Of a DNA stretch of 37,219 nt, positions 6,005 through 11,380 are shown piece after piece. Each line of letters starts with the position of its first letter. The first letter of the stretch is position 1. Source of the DNA: a virus; the IMG/VR virus record IMGVR_UViG_3300025840_000095, positions 1 to 37,219 of that record; one strand, given 5' to 3'. The notes under the pieces were generated by a model, which saw only the letters and a list, made by a program, of their open reading frames with translations, did not search any database and was not told the origin of the DNA. Both the position numbers and the translations under genes were made by a program.

Positions 6005-6763
6005 TCAGCGGCTGTCAAGTTTGGAGACTTGCGAGTGCAAAAAACCTTGGTCGAAGTGCGTGTATCGCATGGTTGTGGAGATGTGCCTGTGGCCCAGCAG
6101 AACCTGCACGGCGGCAATCGGCACACCCGTCGCGACCAATCTCGACGCAAAGGTGTGGCGAAAGGTGTGCATGGACACGTCATGCAGCCCGAGGCCGTCT
6201 GCGGCAGGGCGCAGGACGCGCCTGCCCCAGTTCGCTCGAGCCCAGCGTGGGCTCCCTTGGGTTAAAACCCCCGCGCCGGCTCTGGGCAAAGCAGTTAGAG
6301 CCTGCGCGGCCTCGGCGCAGAGCGGCACCGATCTGGACCTCCCCGATTTGGACCGGCGCACAAAAACCGCCCTTTCGGTCACGTCCGACCAGCGCAAATC
6401 GAAAGCCTCTCCGGCCCGCAGCCCGGTGTAGAGCAGGAGTTTTGCGGTCGGCGCAGACCGACCGAGCGCCGCGCAGAGTCTGGACTCTTCGTCGGGCGAC
6501 AGGACGCGCTCTCGCGTTAGCGGCTCTGGCTCGAATTTCATGGACTGAAGCGGCGACCGTTCGATCTCGCCGTTCTCCACTGCCCAGGTCAGCGCACGGC
6601 GCAAGAAAGCCAGCCGGCGATTCCTTGTGGCAGGCGAAACGTCGGTCCACGATCCAAGGCAGTTCTGCACAATCTCCACCGTCAGAAGCGCGACGGGGAT
6701 TTCACCGATCGCGGCAGTCCAAAGGCAGACGAATCTTTTGCGATTTTCCCGGTCTCGACTCAA
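6005..6763 (-). CDS. int: Tyrosine recombinase (phage integrase)
   Basis: Catalyses site-specific recombination between attP and the host tRNA-His. The catalytic set is complete: Arg in YTGLRAGEAF, HTFRHTFAS (His and second Arg), LGHRHISTT and the nucleophile Tyr in MRYTH. A core-binding region precedes it (VSPATRNRRLAFLRRAL). The N terminus is uncertain: the frame is open to 7210, but 6806-7006 is certainly coding on the other strand. I give TTG 6763 (252 residues), in which the catalytic residues are Arg116, His199, Arg202, His225 and Tyr234; a weaker CTG further up would place the start over the divergent gene's 5' end. No arm-type DNA-binding domain is apparent with this start. The stop lies 32 bases from the attP core. 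Confidence 0.85.
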   Translation of the reverse strand: MSRDRENRKRFVCLWTAAIGEIPVALLTVEIVQNCLGSWTDVSPATRNRRLAFLRRALTWAVENGEIERSPLQSMKFEPEPLTRERVLSPDEESRLCAALGRSAPTAKLLLYTGLRAGEAFDLRWSDVTERAVFVRRSKSGRSRSVPLCAEAAQALTALPRAGAGVLTQGSPRWARANWGRRVLRPAADGLGLHDVSMHTFRHTFASRLVATGVPIAAVQVLLGHRHISTTMRYTHFDQGFLHSQVSKLDSR

Positions 6764-6805
6764 CGGTGCGGTCGACGCATCGAAGCGAACAAGGAGGGAA
6801 GCCAG

Positions 6806-7006
6806 ATGGCTCGAGCGAAGAAAAGAGAGACGGTGCAGCGCAAGCAGTTGCCTGTGAGCTTTAGCGACGAAATCTGGGACGAACTGGAAGCTGCGGCGGA
6901 AAGAACTGGACGAACCCGGAGTGGCTTGGTGCGCCTGATCGTAACGCTGTTCTTTGAGCGGGAAGAGTTCGGGGCGATTCGGCGCAGAGTTACGACGCTT
7001 GACTGA
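6806..7006 (+). CDS. Ribbon-helix-helix (Arc/CopG-type) DNA-binding regulator
   Basis: A 66-residue protein: basic N-terminal arm (MARAKKRETVQRK), a beta strand KQLPVSF that would insert in the major groove as a dimer, helix A (DEIWDELEAAAERTG), then RTRSGLVRLIVTLFF as helix B. This is the standard Arc/MetJ/CopG layout. AAGGAGGG lies at about 6790-6797 with eight bases to ATG 6806, an excellent initiation site. It is divergent from, and antisense to the 5' end of, the integrase and lies before an operator-like inverted repeat, so it is the best candidate for a lysogeny repressor, Cro-like switch or excisionase. No helix-turn-helix CI-type repressor was seen. Confidence 0.85.
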   Translation: MARAKKRETVQRKQLPVSFSDEIWDELEAAAERTGRTRSGLVRLIVTLFFEREEFGAIRRRVTTLD

Positions 7007-7020
7007 CATGGTCGCATTAT

Positions 7021-7067
7021 GCGGCGCGTAACGCTTTGATTTCAATTCAAAATCAGCCTTACGCCGC
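7021..7067. promoter_or_regulatory. Operator-like inverted repeat after the regulator gene
   Basis: GCGGCG(CG)TAA at 7021-7031 pairs with TTACGCCGC at 7059-7067, and inside it TGATTT (7037-7042) pairs with AAATCA (7050-7055) around a seven-base loop. The symmetric element overlaps the predicted -35 box of the rightward promoter, so a protein bound here would block it. The ribbon-helix-helix protein is the obvious candidate ligand. Confidence 0.5.
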
Positions 7068-7074
7068 GTAAAAT
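7046..7074 (+). promoter_or_regulatory. Candidate rightward promoter for the 7122-10121 operon
   Basis: TTCAAA (7046-7051, four of six consensus bases) is followed by 17 bases and TAAAAT (7069-7074, five of six). Transcription would begin near 7081 and give a leader of about 40 bases before ATG 7122. The -35 lies in the loop of the operator-like repeat. Confidence 0.5.
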
Positions 7075-7089
7075 AAGTTGCGCGTTTTG

Positions 7090-7124
7090 CATCGCATTGC
7101 ATTTTCCTGCATTGTGGTGCGATG
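7090..7124 (+). promoter_or_regulatory. Hairpin that closes over a start codon
   Basis: CATCGCA at 7090-7096 pairs with TGCGATG at 7118-7124, and TGCA 7098-7101 pairs with TGCA 7108-7111 inside. The right arm ends with the ATG (7122-7124) of the first gene of the operon, and no clear Shine-Dalgarno site is present, so this structure could restrain translation. Confidence 0.45.
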
Positions 7125-7457
7125 AAACTGTATAATGCGCTGGCAGAGGCTATGGCGCAGGCCGAGGCGGACTTCCCTCGCCTGCCGACGAAAGCCGTCG
7201 AAGCGGACACGCGTCCCGCTCCCGACCCCGACCCCCACCCCGAAAACCCTTACGTCGGGCCGAAGGAAATCGCGCATCTTTGCGCGGTCTGCGATTCGGT
7301 CGGCCTGCCCCCGGAGGATCTGGGTCGGTGGCTCCGCCGGCGCGGCACGCGAGGGCGAAGGTTCATCCGAGTCGCGAGCGTCCCGTCGATCCGGGACGCC
7401 ATCCTGAACGGTCTCGTCCGGGAGGAACTCTACGGGGGTCACCGTGGCGAAGAGTAA
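7122..7457 (+). CDS. Unknown protein, first gene of the rightward operon
   Basis: A 111-residue protein. The N-terminal 25 residues are a short amphipathic helix (MKLYNALAEAMAQAEADF), followed by a Pro/Asp-rich linker (PAPDPDPHPENP) and a basic C-terminal half with GPKEIAHLCAVCDSVGLPPEDLGRWLRRRG. That second part has the look of a small winged or helical DNA-binding unit with a lone CAVC. The start is the ATG inside a hairpin; an in-frame ATG at 7152 is an alternative. The end overlaps the next gene by 14 bases. No family recognised. Confidence 0.55.
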   Translation: MKLYNALAEAMAQAEADFPRLPTKAVEADTRPAPDPDPHPENPYVGPKEIAHLCAVCDSVGLPPEDLGRWLRRRGTRGRRFIRVASVPSIRDAILNGLVREELYGGHRGEE

Positions 7458-7629
7458 CTTGCGCTATCTCCACGTCGAGCGGGCCCGTAGGAAGCGCCCG
7501 AGCCAAAAGCTGATGGTGGACGAGGGCGGGGTGGTCTGGCTCGAGCACGTCCCCGATCGGGTCTGGGAGACGGCGCAGGCGGTCCTGTTCGGGGTCGTAG
7601 CGGGGGTGGCACTTGGGCTGTGTCTCTAA
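7444..7629 (+). CDS. Small C-terminally anchored membrane protein
   Basis: A 61-residue protein from GTG 7444: a basic N-terminal half (RARRKRPSQK), then a hydrophobic end AVLFGVVAGVALGLCL of about 16 residues that could be a single membrane helix. It overlaps both neighbours (14 bases with the gene before and 17 with the one after), which supports a real coupled gene. The function is unknown; possibilities include a membrane-anchored early protein involved in superinfection exclusion. Confidence 0.45.
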   Translation: MAKSNLRYLHVERARRKRPSQKLMVDEGGVVWLEHVPDRVWETAQAVLFGVVAGVALGLCL

Positions 7630-8257
7630 CCTCTACTTCCTCGACGAGCGGTATTGGCTCGCAAACGTCGAGGGTGCGACCGAGATCCCCCGGTGCAGCA
7701 ACATCCTGAACCCCTCCGGGCTACCTCCGAGCGCCGCGCCTTACGCCTACCGAGGCTCTCGAGTTCATGAGTGGACCGAAGCCTACGATCGCGGCGAATT
7801 ACCCGACGCCGAGTGGTCGAGGCTCGAGCGGGTCGGCAGCCCGCTCCTTCCCTACCTCGTCGCCTACCGGCGATGGCTCGGGCGTGTCCAGCCTACTTTT
7901 ATCGCGATCGAGAAGCCGGTTTGGGGAGAGGCGAACGGCACGCGCTACGGAGGCACGATCGACCGGATCGCCAAGCTGCCCGACGGCCGCGTCGTCATCA
8001 TTGACCTGAAGAGCACCGCTGCAAAGAAGTTTGCGGTGCGCCGCGAGCATGGCGCTCAACTCTGGGCCTATCAGAATGCCTTCAACCGGGACAACGATCT
8101 CAAGATCGATGCGGCTTGGATTTTGTACCTGAGCGGCGACGGGGTCGCGCAAGGCGTCAAACATGACCTGTACGAGGGGCGTCGAGAGTTCTTGCGCCGT
8201 CTGGATCTTTGGCGGTCGCACTGCGACGAGCGTGACGAGGTCGAGCGGTGGCTCTGA
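7613..8257 (+). CDS. PD-(D/E)XK superfamily nuclease (RecB/Cas4-like)
   Basis: A 214-residue nuclease-fold protein. Core motifs in order: a helix with H52 (SRVHEWTEAY), E100 (AIEKPVWG), GGTIDRI with Asp117, the DLK active-site strand VVIIDLKST (Asp131/Lys133), and Q149xxxY153 (QLWAYQNAF), the order found in RecB- and Cas4-like exonucleases. It would degrade or process DNA ends, probably for recombination-dependent replication or host DNA breakdown. The start is TTG 7613, overlapping the upstream stop by 17 bases; the end overlaps the next nuclease-like gene by ten bases. Confidence 0.85.
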   Translation: MGCVSNLYFLDERYWLANVEGATEIPRCSNILNPSGLPPSAAPYAYRGSRVHEWTEAYDRGELPDAEWSRLERVGSPLLPYLVAYRRWLGRVQPTFIAIEKPVWGEANGTRYGGTIDRIAKLPDGRVVIIDLKSTAAKKFAVRREHGAQLWAYQNAFNRDNDLKIDAAWILYLSGDGVAQGVKHDLYEGRREFLRRLDLWRSHCDERDEVERWL

Positions 8258-8700
8258 CTCCGACCGCCCGCACGCTCGTTTGGTTACGCGGAAGGGGGAT
8301 CGAAGCCGCCGTCGTCGAGCGGTGGATTCCGCAGACCCGCAGGAGGCTGGACCTGTTCGGGTTTATCGATCTGATTGCGATCGACGGGGATACCACCTGG
8401 GGCGTGCAGGCCACCTCGACCGGCAACGTACAGAGCCGCATCACGAAAATCATCGAGCATCCTAATACGCCCCCGTGGCTGGCCGGCCCACGTCGGATCC
8501 TGGTGATCGGGTGGCGTAGTTACAAGAGGAGAGTGGACCGTGCGTCTTGGCGACCCACGATTTATGAAGTCGGCCAAGCGCCCACGGAGGGGCAGGCCGA
8601 GGAAGAGGCAAGACCCATCCAGGTTATTGGGGGCATCGGAGCCGCCGAAGGCGAGCGATACGGAACGCTCTCTGACCTTTGGAGCGCAGAGCTTCGATGA
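8248..8700 (+). CDS. Second nuclease-fold protein (VRR/Holliday-junction-resolvase-like candidate)
   Basis: A 150-residue protein from GTG 8248. The first 100 residues match a phage family I recall: TPTARTLVWLRGRG, a charged strand VVERWIP, LDLFGFIDLIAID, GVQATSTGN and a closing WLAGPRRILVIGW. The D-x(n)-QxTS strands resemble the PD-(D/E)XK core with Asp near FIDLIAI and Gln in the position often held by the acidic residue. It probably cleaves DNA, but the catalytic set is incomplete by eye. Residues after about 107 overlap the next gene for 161 bases and look like an unconserved tail. Confidence 0.6.
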   Translation: MALTPTARTLVWLRGRGIEAAVVERWIPQTRRRLDLFGFIDLIAIDGDTTWGVQATSTGNVQSRITKIIEHPNTPPWLAGPRRILVIGWRSYKRRVDRASWRPTIYEVGQAPTEGQAEEEARPIQVIGGIGAAEGERYGTLSDLWSAELR

Positions 8701-9037
8701 CCTCCTCTATTGGGAGCCCAGGAATACCCCAGAGCAGATGCTCTTGCTCGCGGTACTTGAAGACGCTCTGCATTGCCTTCGACTGGGCCATGAGCCCCTC
8801 GCCTCGCAAGCGAAGTATTGGTTTCGCGGTGCGGACGCTCCGCCTGGGTTCTCGTTTTTTGAACTGTGCCAACACCTACGTTTCCGCGAGCCGCCCGACC
8901 GGCTTGCAGAGCACCTTATCCGACTTTGCACCGAAACCACCACGCTCATCCCGCAACTCCGTCGCAGGCCGCACAGAAGGCTGCGCAGACAGCTTTGGCA
9001 GGAATACTCCGATGTCGAATTCGAGAGAGATGTCTGA
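8540..9037 (+). CDS. Conserved phage protein with an AT-hook-like N terminus
   Basis: A 165-residue protein from GTG 8540, chosen because AGAGGAG lies eight bases upstream; ATG 8564 has none. The N-terminal 25 residues are basic with RRGRPRKRQ, an AT-hook type core that would bind the minor groove. The main domain has WEPRNTPEQMLLLAVLEDALHC, a helix pair and AKYWFRGADAPPGFSFFELC, a combination I have seen in small phage proteins without an assigned role. It overlaps the preceding gene by 161 bases and the next by 26. Confidence 0.6.
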   Translation: MRLGDPRFMKSAKRPRRGRPRKRQDPSRLLGASEPPKASDTERSLTFGAQSFDDLLYWEPRNTPEQMLLLAVLEDALHCLRLGHEPLASQAKYWFRGADAPPGFSFFELCQHLRFREPPDRLAEHLIRLCTETTTLIPQLRRRPHRRLRRQLWQEYSDVEFERDV

Positions 9038-9299
9038 AAAACTCCTACTCAATATGGTGAGCGACGGTCTGCGTGACATCGAAAAAACGCTACGGAAGGG
9101 CCAGGACACGCATGAGCCCGACGAGTGGAGGCGGCAAAGCCTGAGCGAGCACTTCGAGCACGCCGAAGAGCACATTAGTAGTTTTGTTCTCGAGGGCATG
9201 GACCTTGGGGAAGCCACGGGAGAGGACCATGTTGCACACGCGGCGACACGCTTACTCATGTATCTTACGCTGCGCCATCAACTGCGCTTTGATAGTTAG
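9012..9299 (+). CDS. MazG/dATP-dGTP diphosphohydrolase-like candidate
   Basis: A 95-residue, mainly helical protein. DEWRRQSLSEHFEHAEEHI and GEATGEDHVAHAATRLLMYL provide the acidic and histidine residues seen in small phage nucleotide pyrophosphohydrolases (the DUF5664/MazZ type), where the final HLAHA-like helix and metal-binding Glu residues are conserved. If correct, it hydrolyses dNTPs or alarmones. The ATG at 9012 follows AGGAA with a seven-base spacer; ATG 9030 is an alternative. The assignment is by motif memory only. Confidence 0.5.
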   Translation: MSNSREMSEKLLLNMVSDGLRDIEKTLRKGQDTHEPDEWRRQSLSEHFEHAEEHISSFVLEGMDLGEATGEDHVAHAATRLLMYLTLRHQLRFDS

Positions 9300-9501
9300 C
9301 GCCACGCTGATTGTCGGCTGCGCCACAACCGCACGGTGGAAATGTGAGACGATCTACTGCGACCCGGGGCCGTGCGCGGCAGATATCCGGCCGATCGTGA
9401 CGGAGTGCATCGAGAAGGAGATCGAGCGCAAGCGCACGCTGGTCGGTTACTTTGCGAACCTCGGGCTCTCCCTGGCTCAGACCGCAGCGTCAGTTTTCTA
9501 A
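9229..9501 (+). CDS. Small lipoprotein
   Basis: Encodes 90 residues from ATG 9229 with GGAGAGG just upstream. A signal peptide with hydrophobic ALIVSATLIVG ends in Cys31, a good lipobox (VGC), so the mature protein would be lipid-anchored. The mature part has several cysteines (KCETIYCDPGPCA), an ECIEKEIERKR helix and a C-terminal hydrophobic segment. The start overlaps the preceding gene by 71 bases. The lysis genes lie on the other strand beyond 10.1 kb, so it may be a superinfection-exclusion or lysogenic-conversion lipoprotein rather than a spanin; this is inference. Confidence 0.6.
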   Translation: MLHTRRHAYSCILRCAINCALIVSATLIVGCATTARWKCETIYCDPGPCAADIRPIVTECIEKEIERKRTLVGYFANLGLSLAQTAASVF

Positions 9502-10121
9502 TGCTAAACGCCGATTTCCCCGCGACCGAGTGTCTGGCTCGGGCTGACTTTTTTCGCCAAGGCGACCCCGCTTTTGCCGATAAGTTTGAGAAGGTGGTGG
9601 TGTTCGGGGTCGCCGCCGTGCCCGGTCGTGCGCTGGGCTTTCATGTCCTGACGGATTGGGGGGCTGTCTGGTGGCGGCTTCCGATCCACGCGCTCTGCCA
9701 CTCCCCAGACGCTCCGCGCCGACCGCTACATGAGCTTCAAGTCTGGAACTGTTTTGGCGCGAACGTGAGCGTGCATGAATTCGACCTTCTTGCGGAGTGC
9801 CGCGTCGAGGCCAAGGTCGGTGACGAGCACCTGCCCGGGCAGTACATCACCACGATCGATTGGCACGGGTCGGACTACGCCGACGGGGCAGGAGCGTTCG
9901 GACACAAGGCGGCGCACGTTATTGAGCTTGACGAGGGGAACTTCGCCGCGCTGCCCGGCAATTTTGTCCGGTGGCGCAACAAGGCGTGGACCTCCGGACA
10001 GCCGCCGGAAGTCCCGTGGCTTCTCAATCGTGAGGTCTGGTCGGCAGAACTCGACGGACTAAGCGACGACAGCGAAGAGTGGGCATACGGCGTCACCAAG
10101 ACGCCCAACCCGCAGACCTGA
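9501..10121 (+). CDS. Conserved phage protein of unknown function, about 206 residues
   Basis: Starts at ATG 9501 sharing the TAATG with the lipoprotein stop. Notable segments are ALGFHVLTDWGAVWWRLPIHALCH, LQVWNCFGANVSVHEFDLL, GQYITTIDWHGSDYAD and DEGNFAALPGNFVRW. I recall phage proteins with the same order (HALCH, LxxWDCFS, YLFTIDWY, DNGNFAAQPNNR) without a known function. The conserved Trp/Asp/His-rich positions suggest a structured enzyme-like or binding domain. Its 3' end overlaps the convergent DUF1353 gene by 29 bases, so the two operons meet here without a separate terminator. Confidence 0.7.
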   Translation: MLNADFPATECLARADFFRQGDPAFADKFEKVVVFGVAAVPGRALGFHVLTDWGAVWWRLPIHALCHSPDAPRRPLHELQVWNCFGANVSVHEFDLLAECRVEAKVGDEHLPGQYITTIDWHGSDYADGAGAFGHKAAHVIELDEGNFAALPGNFVRWRNKAWTSGQPPEVPWLLNREVWSAELDGLSDDSEEWAYGVTKTPNPQT

Positions 10122-10431
10122 CCGCCAACCACATGACCCACGCTTTGCTCCTCCGGATCCCGTAGCGGCGGAGGTTGTCGAAGAAGCGGTCGTCGGCTTC
10201 CTTCCGGGTTCCGGGGTGCGTGCTGTACTCGTAATCGTGAATCACTGCCGCCCCGAAGGCGGGGCCTTCCTGATCCGCGTAGGGCCAAAGCAGTCGTGGC
10301 ACCGACGCGCCGTCGAAAACGAAGTCGGCGGGAACGGAGATGTCTCCCAGCGTGAAGGTGCGTAGGAGCTTCCACGTCCCGTCCTCGCGCCACTCGACGA
10401 TAGGGCGCGGTCGGATGGGCATGAATTCCAT
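10093..10431 (-). CDS. DUF1353 family phage protein
   Basis: A 112-residue protein with the DUF1353 pattern: FVFDGASVPRLLWPYADQ, AAVIHDYEY, TRKEADDRFFDNL and a final helix. The His-Asp of HDYEY and the downstream AD..F are the conserved features. The family is found next to phage lysis genes; its function is unknown. The ATG at 10431 shares the TGATG junction with the upstream gene; a GTG at 10437 also exists. It is the last gene of the late leftward operon. Confidence 0.85.
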   Translation of the reverse strand: MEFMPIRPRPIVEWREDGTWKLLRTFTLGDISVPADFVFDGASVPRLLWPYADQEGPAFGAAVIHDYEYSTHPGTRKEADDRFFDNLRRYGIRRSKAWVMWLAVRSAGWASW

Positions 10432-10679
10432 CAGCACTTCCAGCGGCGCAGAGCCAGCGCTTTGCGGGTGGGCTCGCCGTTCGGTTTTTTCATCGGCCCG
10501 GGCATTCCCGACATCCTAGCGCAGAAGCTGCGCTTGCGCGGGCCACCCCCCGGTTGGGGCGCTTTGAGCTTCGACCCGGTGGCGCGGTTGTATTTTGCGC
10601 GGCCTTTAGCCGTGAGCCCACCCTTCCTGGACTTCTCTCCGCGCCCGAGCGAGAGCGAGACGCTCTTCTTACCCGCCAT
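10431..10679 (-). CDS. Small basic phage protein (DUF6321-like)
   Basis: An 82-residue protein MAGKKSVSLSLGRGE... with the recognisable order KGGLTAKGRAKYNR, SKLKAPQP, PRKRSFCARMSG and PTRKALALRRWKC. I recall this from many environmental phages; the family name is from memory. It is rich in Lys/Arg with two conserved cysteines and may bind nucleic acid or be a minor virion component. GGAGGA lies five to six bases before ATG 10679, within the end of the upstream gene. Confidence 0.75.
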   Translation of the reverse strand: MAGKKSVSLSLGRGEKSRKGGLTAKGRAKYNRATGSKLKAPQPGGGPRKRSFCARMSGMPGPMKKPNGEPTRKALALRRWKC

Positions 10680-10842
10680 CAGAGATCCTCCGTACCCTGT
10701 CTTCGATTCGGTCCAGCCGGCGCTCATGCTCACGAAGCGTCTCGAGCAAGCCCACGATTGCGCGGCGCACGGCGTGGATGGCCCAGACAATTAGAGCCCC
10801 CGCCACCCCAGTAATCGCGTCCTGAATCACGTCAATGCTCAT
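10669..10842 (-). CDS. Small membrane protein with a coiled-coil tail, holin or spanin-like candidate
   Basis: A 57-residue protein: a hydrophobic helix (DAITGVAGALIVWAIHAV) followed by an amphipathic charged helix LLETLREHERRLDRIEDRVRR. This topology matches small phage holins and inner-membrane spanin subunits. It lies two genes downstream of the endolysin in a lysis cassette. ATG 10842 is used; GTG 10863 is an alternative. It overlaps the next gene by 11 bases. Confidence 0.6.
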   Translation of the reverse strand: MSIDVIQDAITGVAGALIVWAIHAVRRAIVGLLETLREHERRLDRIEDRVRRISDGG

Positions 10843-10847
10843 TTTGG

Positions 10848-10961
10848 TTATCGTCGGCGGCACGATTTGATTTCTCGCACTTCGCGCCAGATTCCGACAC
10901 AGACTGCCAGCAGGATGCCGGTAGCGATAGGGTCGAGGACTTCATGCAGCAGTCGGATCAT
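10848..10961 (-). CDS. Very small single-helix membrane protein, holin-like candidate
   Basis: A 37-residue frame from ATG 10961 with GAGGG six bases upstream. MIRLLHEVLDP precedes a hydrophobic stretch (IATGILLAVCVGIW) and a basic end (KSCRRR), so one membrane helix with a positively charged tail is expected. Its ATG overlaps the endolysin stop as ATGA, so it is coupled to the endolysin gene, which supports a lysis role (small holin or antiholin). Confidence 0.5.
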   Translation of the reverse strand: MIRLLHEVLDPIATGILLAVCVGIWREVREIKSCRRR

Positions 10962-11296
10962 TTCCGGCCCTCATGCAGGAACGAGTAGTGGTTCCCATCG
11001 CCAAAGGCCCCGCCCCACCGCGCAAGTTCATGCTGTTGTTCCCACCACTCCCCCAGGGGCCGGTGGTCTTCGCTCTCGGTCAGGTACTTCCCGTCGCGAA
11101 ACAGATTGAGGTCGATCGCGAGCCGGTCGCCGTGCAGGGACCGAGCGATGCCCATGCCCCGCTGGGCGTTGAGCCGGCTCTGCTCTGGCGAGCGCCACGT
11201 CTCGCCAAACGTCACCTCGAAACCAAGCTCAAACGCTCGATCGATAAGTCGCGCAACGTGCTGCGCGAAAAGGCTTTGCTTCTCTCTGAGAGTCAC
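10958..11296 (-). CDS. Endolysin, M15-type peptidase (VanY/L-Ala-D-Glu peptidase-like)
   Basis: A 112-residue zinc peptidase. SLHGDRLAIDLNLF provides His55 and Asp62 and GNHYSFLHEG provides His103, the three zinc ligands of the M15 family; an acidic residue near DHRPL/E83 may act as the base. It should cut peptide stems of peptidoglycan to lyse the host. No signal peptide is present, so a holin is needed for release. The start is GTG 11296 with GGAAG six bases upstream. The next gene starts inside its stop codon. Confidence 0.88.
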   Translation of the reverse strand: MTLREKQSLFAQHVARLIDRAFELGFEVTFGETWRSPEQSRLNAQRGMGIARSLHGDRLAIDLNLFRDGKYLTESEDHRPLGEWWEQQHELARWGGAFGDGNHYSFLHEGRK

Positions 11297-11299
11297 GAG

Positions 11300-11380
11300 T
11301 CACTTCCGGTGCTTGCACCCGCACGGTTTCTTCTTCGGTCGAGGCTTCGGCTTTGGTTTTGGTGCTGGACGCTTCTTCAT
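11300..11380 (-). CDS. 26-residue Lys/Pro repeat peptide
   Basis: ATG 11380 lies behind GGGAGGAG and overlaps the stop of the 1043-residue gene as ATGA. The peptide begins MKKRPAPKPKPKPRPKKK and ends PCGCKHRK; it is almost entirely Lys, Arg and Pro plus two cysteines. It resembles the short KP-rich peptides of other phages, whose function is unknown; binding to DNA or cell-wall polymers is plausible. The strong initiation site and coupling argue that it is translated. Confidence 0.55.
   Translation of the reverse strand: MKKRPAPKPKPKPRPKKKPCGCKHRK

Noticed and set aside
6764-7210. Long N-terminal extension of the integrase frame
   Set aside because: It runs antisense through the ribbon-helix-helix gene and the operator region, is Ser-rich and has no ribosome-binding site.
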